Shown in pieces: positions 20,771 through 31,128 of a stretch of DNA of 64,000 bases. The notes beneath the pieces are model-generated. The model did no database searches. It was not told the DNA's origin and saw nothing but the letters and a program-made list of their open reading frames with translations. A program made the position numbers and the translations under genes. The first letter of the stretch is position 1. Every line of letters starts with the position of its first letter. The DNA is from Paralithodes platypus. Lineage: Eukaryota > Arthropoda > Malacostraca > Decapoda > Lithodidae. The stretch covers positions 39,186,638 through 39,250,637 of the forward strand of contig CM064580.1 of assembly GCA_032716605.1 (NCBI GenBank). The letters run 5' to 3'.

Positions 20771-20826
<56 letters not shown>

Positions 20827-21308
20827 CACTCACTCACTCACTTGTTCGTCAAGGGGAATCCACGCAATGCGAGCTAAGCTCATTATTATCGCGCCTCCTT
20901 AACTGGGAATGTATTGCGTGAAATGCATGTTAAGTGTTTATGTATCGTTGGAATGGCTGTGGATGTGTGTGTAGTCTGTATTTTAGCTAATTGGTGACAT
21001 CTGGAAACGAAGGCTTAGGGTTAATCTGTACGGTACCATTCTCACTACGGTACCAGTCTCACCCGAAGGCTTAGGTTGACCAGTAGCTTAGGTTGACCAG
21101 TACGATACCCATCTCACCTTGTAACCGATCACCAACCCCAGATGGGACGTCACAACTTCGTCCACTTATACCAGGTTCCTATTTATACTGCTAGGTGAAC
21201 AGAGGCTACACCGTTAAGAGACTTGCCCAAATGTCTTTTCCCCGCCCGGGTCTCGAACTCGGGACCTTCTGGTTGTGAGCCAGACGCGCTATCCGTTACG
21301 CCACGGGG

Positions 21309-21354
<46 letters not shown>

Positions 21355-21426
21355 CACTCACTCACTTGTTCGTCAAGGGGAATCCACGCAATGCGAGCTA
21401 AGCTCATTATTATCGCGCCTCCTTAA
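20771..21426. repeat. Left part of the ~530-bp tRNA-like/(TG)n tandem array
   Basis: It starts with a long (TG)n run, then one full unit from TTAACTGGGAATG (20897) to the next TTAA (21423-21426), where the piggyBac element interrupts it. Near 21236-21309 the minus strand carries a tRNA-like sequence: GTGGCGTAACGGATAGCGCG (A box), GTCTGGCTCACAACCAGAAG (anticodon-arm-like, CAC in the loop, recalling tRNA-Val) and CCCGAGTTCGAGACCCGGG (T arm). (TG)n follows immediately. ORFs beginning MPKCLFPARV are repeat translations. Confidence 0.85.
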
Positions 21427-21646
21427 CCCGGGAGCTGCGGGTAGACTCTTAAGAGTTCCCCCGGCGCACTGCGGGTAGACTCTTAAGAGCAGAGACTTTG
21501 AACACGTACCAAAACCGCGCGTTTATAGCCAGGCGGCTGAAAATTGGTGTGGGTATTGTACTACATGTCAACTCTCGATACCACCCCGCCAAACGCTCGC
21601 CCCGCACTCGTGCAAGCACCACCGCGCCAGTAACCACGCACTAGTC

Positions 21647-24532
21647 ATGGAGCCTACACGTCCCTCACGCTCGCTCCCTGATGACACAACCAGCCCTCCT
21701 TCTGGTGGTGTTAGCCGCCGTGGAAGGCAGAGGGTGGCTGCCAAAGACCCTAGCTACCAGTACGACACGCCCTACAGCTCAGAGGACGAATCACCAGCAC
21801 CAAAAGCACGTAAAACACGTGCAAGCAGGGCAATGGCACAGAGGTCATTGGTCTTTCGGGACACTGCCACCACGACCCAGGCCACTGCAACAACCACTAC
21901 CACCACCACTGCCACCACTGCCACCCCTGCCACCCCTGCCACCGGTACCAGCGACGCAGGAGGCCGCCCTAGGGCTGCATTACCTGCGGGGGCAGGAAAA
22001 ATTAAAGGCACGGGCGTAGGGAAGAGAACCCGTACGCCAGCCACAGTGCCCCTACCACCACCACCACCACCAGCCGCCCCTGGCCCAGCTGCCCTGCCGC
22101 CCCTGCTGCCCCTGCCGCCCCTGCCGCCCCTGCCCCTGCCGCCCCTGCCGCCCCTGCCCAAGGAACAGGGAAGGGGAAGGGGAAAGGGAGAGGGAAAGCG
22201 ACTGGGAAAGCGACTGCTGGCCCTGGTGTCCCTGCCGGCCCTGCTGCCCCTGCCGCCCCTGCTGCCCCTGCCGCCCCTGCCGCCCCTGCCCAAGGAACAG
22301 GGAAGGGGAAGGGGAAAGGGAGAGGGAAAGCGACTGGGAAAGCGACTGCTGGCCCTGGTGTCCCTGCCGGCCCTGCTGCCCCTGCCGCCCCTGCCGCCCC
22401 TGCTCCCCCTGCCGCCCCTGCCCAAGGAACAGAGAGAAGGGCGACAGGCACCACCATCATCTTGCCATCAAGGCCACGCACCACTGCTGCCCCTGCCGCC
22501 GCCGCCCCTGCCGCCGCCGCCGCCGCCCCTGCCGCCGCCCCTGCCACCACCTCTGCTGTCCCTGTCCATAAGACTCCCGCACGGTCCACAGTGACCCGGA
22601 AAAAATCTTACACCATCTAAGTATGCCGCCCTGCTGTTTGATGGTGATTCGCAGGACATTGGCAGCCCGGGTTTCGACGACGAAGCCCTAGCACGGGACC
22701 AAGGGTGGGGGGATTTGGGAGTGGACAGTGGGAGTGAGTCCGACGTCGGTGACGAAAACGAGGAAGGGCATCGTCTGTCGAGTGAAGAGGAGGGTAATGA
22801 TGATGAAGTGCTGTATCGCGACCATGGAAGCGATATTTCAGACGCAGAAGAAGACGCAGACGACATTCCGATCCCTGGCATGCCTTCGTTCGATTGGTCT
22901 GACGGGGTCAATTTTGTACCTGACGTGCCCCAGTTCAATCCTGGGACGTCAGGAACAACTGACAACTGGCCCTGTGATGATCAAGCGAACGAAAGCGACT
23001 TCTTCCTCGCTTTTTTCGACATGGAGGTAATGACGTACATCGTTGCCCAAACAACCGCCTACTACAGGTGGGTGTTTGGCAGATTGGACGTCCTTTCTCC
23101 AAAAGCGAGAATACGAGGCTGGGTGGATACGACTGTGGCAGAATTTCTGACGTTCTTTGCCTTGTTGTTCCTCATGCCTCTGATCAAGAAGCATGTGTTG
23201 CAACACTACTGGAAGCACGACCCTCTCATCGCCACCCCAACTTTCAATAAGTTCATGACTCGTGACAGATTTTTGTTGCTGCTAAGATTTATGCACTTTG
23301 CAGACAACGAAAATCCTAACAGGATTGACAGGATATGGAAAGTTCGGGATGTGTTCACCATGTTGTTGGAGAGGTATAGGAAATACTTTTACCCCTTCCT
23401 CAATTTGGTGATTGATGAGTCGCTCGTGCTCTTCAAAGGACGTCTTGTTTTCAAGCAGTATATCCCCTTGAAGAGGCATAGGTTCGGAATCAAGCTCTTC
23501 GTGTTGTGCGACTGTGAAACTGGAATAGTGCTTGACATGATCGTATATACAGGCACTGACATTGACATACCGAAAGCCGCTGCCAATGACCCCATGGGCA
23601 TGTCAGGTGCCATCGTCAGGAAAATGTTGGCACCTTACCTGGGCAAAGGCCACATCATCTACACTGACAACTGGTATACTTCTCCTGCTCTCTGCCAGTT
23701 TCTTTATGACAACCAAACGGGGTCATGTGGGACTGTCAGAAAGACAAGAAAGTTTATGCCAAAGTTCACAGGTGATGTCATTCCTCTCACAGATGCCTCC
23801 TCCAGTGACACACCTTCAGAAGACGACCTGCCCAAGGAACACCGCGAGAGGCATGTGCGAAGAAGGCGACGAAAGGGGCAGAAATACAAGCAGCTCGAGA
23901 AGTGTGGGAAACTGATAGCCCTGAAGTGGAAGGATAAGCGAGACGTCCACCTGCTTTCCACCGTCCACACAGGTGCCCAGGTGGATTCTGGCAAAATCCA
24001 CTACCGAACCAGGAAGACAATCTACAAGCCCGACATGGTAGTGGACTACACCAAAAACATGCGCCTGGTGGACAAGTCTGACTGTCAGCTGTCAGGTGTT
24101 GAGTGTCTGAGGAAGACTGTGAAGTGGTATCACAAGCTCTTCCTCCACCTAGTTGACATAACGATGCTGAACGCCTACAACTTGTGGTTGGTGAAGAAGG
24201 ATATGGCCCCAAACCAGAAGCTGAAATTCCGGGAGTTCGTGTACAACGTCTCCTACCAACTCCTGGAGAAGTATGCCACCACCACTCACAGACGTACGGC
24301 ATGGCGTGGGGATCACGTTCCTGACCGCATCCAGCTGGGTGTCGAAAGACACTACACAACCAACACCGAGCTGATTGGCACTCGTCACAGGCAGGTGCAG
24401 TGCACCGTCTGCAGCTCCAGTGTGAGGAAACCCCATGTGACCAAAAGAGTCACCTCAATGTGCGCCGAGTGCAAAGTTGCACTCTGCCTGGGTGACTGCT
24501 TCAGGGACTACCACACCTTCAAGAACTACTGA
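21647..24532 (+). CDS. piggyBac transposase (DDD catalytic core intact; N-terminal frame uncertain)
   Basis: The frame that starts at ATG 21647 ([18 protein letters not shown]) is closed by TGA at 22592-22594, and the same frame reopens at once and runs to 24532. Numbered from 22715, the core has the piggyBac catalytic aspartates: D234 in [11 protein letters not shown]318 in [11 protein letters not shown], and D453 in [15 protein letters not shown]-terminal cysteine-rich domain follows, CTVC (563-566), CAEC (583-586), C591, C595, H600, as in other piggyBac transposases, where it binds end sequences (family knowledge). The first in-frame ATG after the TGA is 22880, which would give ~550 aa, close to family length. 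The N-terminal part has a 132-bp tandem repeat that in another frame reads as Ala/Pro-Gly/Lys repeats ending at TAA 22616-22618. So the true N terminus may need a frame change, an intron, or start at 22880. Confidence 0.85.
22111..22440 (+). repeat. 132-bp GC-rich tandem repeat in the transposase leader
   Basis: CCCAAGGAACAG recurs at 22157, 22289 and 22421, exactly 132 bp (44 codons) apart. CCGCCCCTG runs alternate with a purine-rich GGAAGGGGAAGGGGAAAGGG block. Long antisense ORFs over this region are composition artefacts. Confidence 0.85.
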
Positions 24533-24537
24533 GTGTC

Positions 24538-24645
24538 GGCCCCTGCCCTGCCCTGCCCTGCCCTGGACTCGCCCCGTGCCCTGCCCTGGACTCGCCTCCT
24601 GCCCTGCCCTGCCCTGGACTCGCGCCCTACCTTACCTGACCTGAC
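24538..24645. repeat. (CCCTG)n-rich tract after the transposase stop
   Basis: CCCTGCCCTGCCCTGCCCTGGACTCG modules repeat three times directly behind the TGA at 24530-24532. Confidence 0.8.
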
Positions 24646-24882
24646 CTAATTGATCACGCTACCTCATAATGTAACATATATATTATATAATGTATAAGTT
24701 CCAAAGATGTCCCTGTGATATAGCTTTTACATTATATAATTGTATGTTTCATTATTTAGTTTATAAGTTTCAAAGATTTACATGTAATATGCCTTATTTT
24801 TTTAGTATATCAATATATATGTTTGTTATTAGCCTAAGTAATGTGTATATAATTATTTTCTTACCTCAAATGAATTGTACAA

Positions 24883-24903
24883 AAATAAATATGTTTCAAT
24901 AAA
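24883..24903 (+). promoter_or_regulatory. Polyadenylation signals of the transposase gene
   Basis: Two AATAAA hexamers (AAAAATAAATATG and TCAATAAATCATG) lie about 350 bp after the stop codon in an AT-rich 3' region. Confidence 0.55.
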
Positions 24904-24957
24904 TCATGTCAAACCTACTATGATAATAAAATAAAACAATAAAAAAGAAAAAAGAAA

Positions 24958-25040
24958 ACAAGGTCATGTCATTGTATTCTTACAATATGAATATTCTATG
25001 AATATTTCATATTGTTTGAATACAATGGCATGATCTTGTA
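24958..25040. repeat. Inverted repeat (~83 bp) inside the piggyBac element
   Basis: ACAAGGTCATGTCATTGTATTC is mirrored by GAATACAATGGCATGATCTTGT; the inner arms ACAATATGAATATTC and GAATATTTCATATTGT continue the stem almost to the centre. Confidence 0.8.
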
Positions 25041-25094
25041 AAAAAAAAAATTTATAAAATTTTTTCTAGACAATATAAAACCTTCCCCATAACC

Positions 25095-25175
25095 CCCTCC
25101 TGGATTCGATCCCACTACCCTACGACACTTTGAGTTTTCCAGTCCGCGACCTTACCAACCATGCCACAGGAGCTC
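25095..25175 (-). repeat. tRNA-like sequence (tRNA-Ser-like pseudogene or SINE head)
   Basis: On the minus strand CTCCTG at the 5' side pairs perfectly with CAGGAG at the 3' side. TGGCATGGTTGGTAAGG is A-box/D-arm-like and GGATCGAATCC is a perfect B box. The A-B spacing is long, as in tRNAs with a long variable arm (Ser/Leu). The anticodon stem does not pair well, so a functional tRNA is unlikely. Confidence 0.5.
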
Positions 25176-25976
25176 ATACCAAATATCACTCAAAACTTCG
25201 TGTGTACAATCGAAATGACAATATACAAAAAAAAATGAATTATCCCACCAATTTACGTTTGTAAATTGATGGGATTATCAATTATATCATGCCAAGGTTT
25301 ATAATAGTTTGTCTCTGTCAAGAATTAGTAATTATATAACTTTATTCTGTCAAAAATTGCCCAAACACTCAGCAAAATTGCCCCTCTCAGTGTGACTCCA
25401 CTCATTTTCACACGGTCAGGCGGTCACGAGGTGACCCTTGCCGCTCCTTGATTCTCCAGCTACAGCAGCTCTGTCTGGGAACAAAATTGGTATAAATACA
25501 ATAATGGATAAAATACTCTTCACAAATACATTTGTATTGTATAATATTGTAAATAAAAATGATATATAACTGTGTGGGTGTCGAAAATTGCTCAACCAGC
25601 TTTCTTATGTCTCGCCTACGCGCGTATATTGGATTATACATAGTCATGACTGTCATACAAATAATTGCAGTAGGTCTCGAATATACATTTAGATTGCATA
25701 TTACTTCGAAATAAATAAGTAAAACGTTTCTCTGGTGGCAATCTACCCTTTCGCAGGTGTAAGGAGACACCAGTCTATATTTAGCCCTCTATCACAACAG
25801 GCAATCTGCCTGTGTTGACTCAGCACCGTCGCTGGTGGTCTATAAATATAGTACTTTATTTACAGTCAATGGCCTACATGTTTCTGTGGTACTTCACATG
25901 TGTCTAAAATGCAATGTCTGCTTGCATAAAATGCAATTCTGAAGTCCATTTAGATGTACGACATACGCATGTCTCA

Positions 25977-26023
<47 letters not shown>

Positions 26024-26269
26024 CCTGACTCATGTTATTGTAGACCTGTTGATGGCAACGAACACCAGCCATCTGGTAGACATAAGGGTCAAAATACCAA
26101 ACATCAATACGCCTGGGGCGCCTCCACAATTATCACTAAGCTGGTTATCTATCTAGAGATCTGCCTGACTTCCATCTCTCCTCGACTCACTCACTCACTG
26201 CACCCCTGCATGCCTCCCTCCCACCCACCCACCCACCCCCAACCCCCCCTTTCAGGCTTCCGTCTGCTA
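25176..26269. other. Non-coding right half of the piggyBac element
   Basis: AT-rich with no recognised gene. A (TC)n microsatellite lies at ~25979-26018 and a (CCCA)n/C-rich run at ~26218-26250. Confidence 0.5.
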
Positions 26270-26860
26270 GAAACACATTCACAATTTGCGTAAATATCGC
26301 ATCAATTGGGCTATATGCGGTATATTCCTTGTTATATGGGACGCCTACATATGTACACGTCTTTATTATAGCATGAGAGTGCTCTAAATACAAGATTGAC
26401 GTGATATTTATGGCGTAACACACCCTCTCCCCCTTTCATTCCCACCACAACTCACTCACACCTTGGTTCACGCATAGAAACTCATTGATAATGTGCGTAA
26501 ATATCGCATGAATTGGTTTATATGCGGTATATATTTTGATATATGGCACGTATACATACGTACAAGTCTGTATTATAGCGTGACAGTGCTCTACGTACAA
26601 GATATACGTGATATGTATGGCGTAAACCACACTCTCAGCTCATAAATTGCCGCCAAACCTCCAACACATCTTCATTCCCGCCTAAATATTCTCTTATAAT
26701 TCCCTTATATATTGCAATTTTTGGTCACTATGAGGCATATTCATTGTTATATGGGTGCCCTACACACGTATACATACTCTAAATAGCCTAAAAGGGCTCG
26801 AAAAAGGAGATATACGTGATAATACGCGGTAACCCACCCCCTCCTCCCTCTCCTTCTATC
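26270..26860. repeat. Three diverged tandem copies (~200 bp) near the piggyBac right end
   Basis: GCGTAAATATCGCAT(C/G)AATTGG, TATATGCGGTATAT and ACAAG(A)T..ACGTGATAT...GGCGTAA occur in the same order at ~26280-26420 and ~26490-26630. A more diverged copy lies at ~26690-26850 (TATATTGCAATTTTTGG, GAGGCATATTCATTGTTATATGG, ATATACGTGATAATACGCGGTAA). Minus-strand frames of the first two copies align residue by residue but probably reflect DNA-level duplication. Confidence 0.7.
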
Positions 26861-27129
26861 CCCTGCGCGCGTAAATATTCGGCAGGGAAATCTCGCCGCT
26901 CGATGACAATCTAGCCGCGCGGTGCCATTCGCTCCACATTTTTCAACTACGGACCGTTCCCCTACCCCCCCCAGACATTTTTTGGGGGGTCAAATATATA
27001 TGGGCCGATGCACGCAAACATTCCCTACACGATGATGTACTTTTTATCGAAATTGGCAATAGGTCCCAAAATCATCATAGGTGCGCACAGTCTTACCCTG
27101 TAGAAAACCCCCTGTGCGCCGCGGAGAGG

Positions 27130-27538
27130 TTAACTGGGAATGTATTGCGTGAAATGCATGTTAAGTGTTTATGTATCGTTGGAATGGCTGTGGATGTGTG
27201 TGTAGTCTGTATTTTAGCTAATTGGTGACATCTGGAAACGAAGGCTTAGGGTTAATCTGTACGGTACCATTCTCACTACGGTACCAGTCTCACCCGAAGG
27301 CTTAGGTTGACCAGTAGCTTAGGTTGACCAGTACGATACCCATCTCACCTTGTAACCGATCACCAACCCAGATGGGACGTCACAACTTCGTCCATTATAC
27401 CAGGTTCCTATTTATACTGCTAGGTGAACAGAGGCTACACCGTTTAAGAGACTTGCCCAAATGTCTTTTCCCCGCCGGGTCTCGAACTCAGGGACCTTCT
27501 GGTTGTGAGCCAGACGCGCTATCCGTTACGCCACGGGG

Positions 27539-27582
<44 letters not shown>

Positions 27583-28588
27583 CACTCACTCACTTGTTCG
27601 TCAAGGGGAATCCACGCAATGCGAGCTAAGCTCATTATTATCGCGCCTCCTTAACTGGGAATGTATTGCGTGAAATGCATGTTAAGTGTTTATGTATCGT
27701 TGGAATGGCTGTGGATGTGTGTGTAGTCTGTATTTTAGCTAATTGGTGACATCTGGAAACGAAGGCTTAGGGTTAATCTGTACGGTACCATTCTCACTAC
27801 GGTACCAGTCTCACCCGAAGGCTTAGGTTGACCAGTAGCTTAGGTGACCAGTACGATACCCATCTCACCTTGTAACCGATCACCAACCCCAGATGGGACG
27901 TCACAACTTCGTCCACTTATACCAGGTTCCTATTTATACTGCTAGGTGAACAGAGGCTACACCGTTAAGAGACTTGCCCAAATGTCTTTTCCCCGCCCGG
28001 GTCTCGAACTCGGGACCTTCTGGTTGTGAGCCAGACGCGCTATCCGTTACGCCACGGGGAGGTGTGTGTGTGTGTGTGTGTTGTGTGCGTGTGTGTGTGT
28101 GTGTGTTATTCACTCACTCACTTGTTCGTCAAGGGGAATCCACGCAATGCGAGCTAAGCTCATTATTATCGCGCCTCCTTAACTGGGAATGTATTGCGTG
28201 AAATGCATGTTAAGTGTTTATGTATCGTTGGAATGGCTGTGGATGTGTGTGTAGTCTGTATTTTAGCTAATTGGTGACATCTGGAAACGAAGGCTTAGGG
28301 TTAATCTGTACGGTACCATTCTCACTATGGTACCAGTCTCACCCGAAGGCTTAGGTTGACCAGTAGCTTAGGTTGACCAGTACGATACCCATCTCACCTT
28401 GTAACCGATCACCAACCCCAGATGGGACGTCACAACTTCGTCCACTTATACCAGGTTCCTATTTATACTGCTAGGTGAACAGAGGCTACACCGTTAAGAG
28501 ACTTGCCCAAATGTCTTTTCCCCGCCCGGGTCTCGAACTCGGGACCTTCTGGTTGTGAGCCAGACGCGCTATCCGTTACGCCACGGGG

Positions 28589-28650
<62 letters not shown>

Positions 28651-29128
28651 CACTCACTCACTTGTTCGTCAAGGGGAATCCACGCAATGCGAGCTAAGCT
28701 CATTATTATCGCGCCTCCTTAACTGGGAATGTATTGCGTGAAATGCATGTTAAGTGTTTATGTATCGTTGGAATGGCTGTGGATGTGTGTGTAGTCTGTA
28801 TTTTAGCTAATTGGTGACATCTGGAAACGAAGGCTTAGGGTTAATCTGTACGGTACCATTCTCACTACGGTACCAGTCTCACCCGAAGGCTTAGGTTGAC
28901 CAGTAGCTTAGGTTGACCAGTACGATACCCATCTCACCTTGTAACCGATCACCAACCCCAGATGGGACGTCACAACTTCGTCCACTTATACCAGGTTCCT
29001 ATTTATACTGCTAGGTGAACAGAGGCTACACCGTTAAGAGACTTGCCCAAATGTCTTTTCCCCGCCCGGGTCTCGAACTCGGGACCTTCTGGTTGTGAGC
29101 CAGACGCGCTATCCGTTACGCCACGGGG

Positions 29129-29179
<51 letters not shown>

Positions 29180-29655
29180 CACTCACTCACTTGTTCGTCA
29201 AGGGGAATCCACGCAATGCGAGCTAAGCTCATTATTATCGCGCCTCCTTAACTGGGAATGTATTGCGTGAAATGCATGTTAAGTGTTTATGTATCGTTGG
29301 AATGGCTGTGGATGTGTGTAGTCTGTATTTTAGCTAATTGGTGACATCTGGAAACGAAGGCTTAGGGTTAATCTGTACGGTACCATTCTCACTACGGTAC
29401 CAGTCTCACCCGAAGGCTTAGGTTGACCAGTAGCTTAGGTTGACCAGTACGATACCCATCTCACCTTGTAACCGATCACCAACCCCAGATGGGACGTCAC
29501 AACTTCGTCCACTTATACCAGGTTCCTATTTATACTGCTAGGTGAACAGAGGCTACACCGTTAAGAGACTTGCCCAAATGTCTTTTCCCCGCCCGGGTCT
29601 CGAACTCGGGACCTTCTGGTTGTGAGCCAGACGCGCTATCCGTTACGCCACGGGG

Positions 29656-29690
<35 letters not shown>
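27130..29690. repeat. Right part of the ~530-bp tRNA-like/(TG)n tandem array
   Basis: Unit starts (TTAACTGGGAATG) at 27130, 27651, 28179, 28719 and 29248 give lengths 521, 528, 540 and 529; differences come mainly from the (TG)n run. Minus-strand tRNA-like segments lie at about 27471-27540, 27990-28061, 28520-28591, 29060-29131 and 29588-29658. The last unit ends in (TG)n then a poly-T run (29690-29715). Confidence 0.9.
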
Positions 29691-29705
<15 letters not shown>

Positions 29706-29715
29706 TTTTTTTTTC

Positions 29716-30134
29716 TATATTCCAACTTACTTCCTCTCAGGCATAGGCTGAGAGCCTTAACATTCACCGATTTAACTGAACAGTGAAGCCCGTGAGTTTG
29801 TTCCAGTCTAGGGCGTGCGACATGTGAAGCACTTATAGCAACAGCACCTGCCATCTTGCCTTCACATGAGGCACGGCTCACTCATGCCCGAAACCCCCAT
29901 CTCTGAAGCCATCTCGTTCCCGTGCTTCACTGTCTCACCCCCTACACTCGGACTCTCAAACTTACACACACCACAACGCCACCTGTTGAGCAGTACTCAC
30001 CAGGCAACCCTATAGCAATTTTGAATATGGAATATACAGCGCTATTTAATCAGGGAACAATGAGGGTATTTTATTGACGTTTCGTGGGCTTTTGGTAATC
30101 CTGATACTGTACACCTCAAATTCCATCCCAATAA
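29716..30134. other. Non-coding stretch, no gene recognised
   Basis: Unique-looking sequence between the poly-T that ends the array and the next SINE. The minus ORF at 29636-29881 is mostly repeat translation. Confidence 0.4.
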
Positions 30135-30190
30135 TATCTTGAACCCGGGTTTGAACCCGGGACCTTTGGATTACCAGGCCGGCAAGACCA

Positions 30191-30255
<65 letters not shown>
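30135..30255 (-). repeat. tRNA-derived SINE head with adjoining (TG)n
   Basis: On the minus strand CCTGGTAATCCAAAGGTCCCGGGTTCAAACCCGGG gives an anticodon-arm-like segment and a perfect T arm (B box GGTTCAAACCC). A long (TG)n run (30194-30255, plus strand) follows directly, the same arrangement as in the 530-bp array. Confidence 0.65.
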
Positions 30256-30256
<1 letters not shown>

Positions 30257-30474
30257 TGGACCAGAGTAAGGCCGGGTGGGAATTCTAAGAGATTTTTCCC
30301 ATATCCTCTTCTTATCACTCTCCCAGATGGTTGTTGTTGTGGTGGTGTTTGTTGTTGTTGTTGTTGTTTTTTCCAATTGCACATTTTATCTATTTCCCTT
30401 TATTTTTCCCCTCTTTGTCAACCTTTTCTTCATTTATTTAGTTTTGTTTTCTTCCTCTATATCTTCCATATTTG

Positions 30475-31039
30475 TTCTGTACCGGTGACGTCTTTTAGCA
30501 TCATTTTGCAACTACTAGACTATTTTATTCAGCTTAACAAGAGCCTCCAGCAATTAGTAGGCTTCGAACTATCTCCCTTAACCCATTTTACTACCACAGA
30601 TCCTTCTTAAAGGGAGATGGCTCATTTTTCTGGACCCCTTTCTCCCTCGTGCTACGCCCCATTTGTTTTGAGATTATAAGACATCAGGCTCATTAGTTTG
30701 GCGATTTTAACACCTTTCGTCCCATTTCATTGTAAATTTTAAGACCTTTCGTGCCATTTAGGTGTCGAAATTTTCATGGCGAGCGATAGCGAGCCTGACA
30801 TTTTAAGAGGAACCGGCCTTCGGCCGGTACATTTTTCTACCGAAAAATTTACAAATTGATCTTGAAGGGGGCGTTTTTATAAGCTTGATGGAGGTCTAGC
30901 GAGGAAATTAAGAAATAAAGGAATACATTAATATTAATTAATAGACCAAAAAAACGGGCCATCTCCCCTTAAACTGCACCAAATTGTCTAAATATAGCAA
31001 GAATAAAATGACAGACGTCGCCGGTACGGAAGGGGTTAA
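30475..31039. mobile_element. FB fold-back element interrupted by MITE-A
   Basis: The left arm starts near TCTGTACCGGTGACGTC (30475). The right arm ends GACGTCGCCGGTACGGAAGGGG before TTAA (31036-31039). The FB sequence CCACAGATCCTTC|TTAA|ACTGCACCAAATTGTC is split at TTAA by the MITE at 30611-30968. Confidence 0.8.
30611..30968 (+). mobile_element. MITE-A, complete copy nested in FB, TTAA duplicated
   Basis: TTAA at 30607-30610 and 30969-30972. Left terminus AGGGAGATGGCTCATTTTT; right terminus reversed GGGGAGATGGCCCGTTTTT. The interior contains GGCGAGCGATAGCGAGCC, hairpin CCGGCCTTCGGCCGG, ACATTTTTCTACCGAAAAAT and TTGATGGAGGTCTAG. It is 358 bp and non-coding. This is the best reference copy of MITE-A. 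Confidence 0.9.
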
Positions 31040-31128
31040 TACATTGTCTGTGTATGCGTTGCCACTTTATTAGCGTTGTCTTCCACTATATTGCATTTGG
31101 TCGTTCGCTTACTTTTATCTATTCTTAA

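Larger units (their letters stand above)
21427..27129 (+). mobile_element. Full-length piggyBac-superfamily DNA transposon (5.7 kb)
   Basis: It is inserted at TTAA inside the ~530-bp array: CGCGCCTCC-TTAA (21423-21426) precedes it and TTAA-CTGGGAATG (27130-27133) follows. Undisturbed units read CGCGCCTCCTTAACTGGGAATG at the same place, for example at 27642-27663. The left end begins CCCGGGAGCTGCGGG. The right end, reversed, begins CCTCTCCGCGG. Better inverted matches lie subterminally: CGGCGCACTGCGGG (21462) versus, reversed, CGGCGCACAGGGGG (27108-27121). A 21-bp direct repeat containing CTCTTAAGAG occurs twice near the left end (21435, 21469). Only one gene, the transposase, is visible. The right 2.2 kb is non-coding with its own repeats. 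Confidence 0.9.

Noticed and set aside
21223..21478. MPKCLFPARVSNSG... ORFs recurring at 21.2, 27.3, 27.9, 28.5 and 29.0 kb
   Set aside because: They are translations of the tRNA-like sequence and (TG)n of the 530-bp repeat.
21772..22589. Long Gly/Arg-rich and Ala/Gly-rich antisense ORFs
   Set aside because: They arise from the GC-rich 132-bp tandem repeat of the transposase leader on the coding strand; there is no independent support.
26187..26630. Two similar ~65-78 aa minus ORFs as a tandem gene family
   Set aside because: The similarity extends at DNA level outside the frames, a third copy is frame-broken, and the start region is low-complexity. Treated as subterminal repeats of the piggyBac element.
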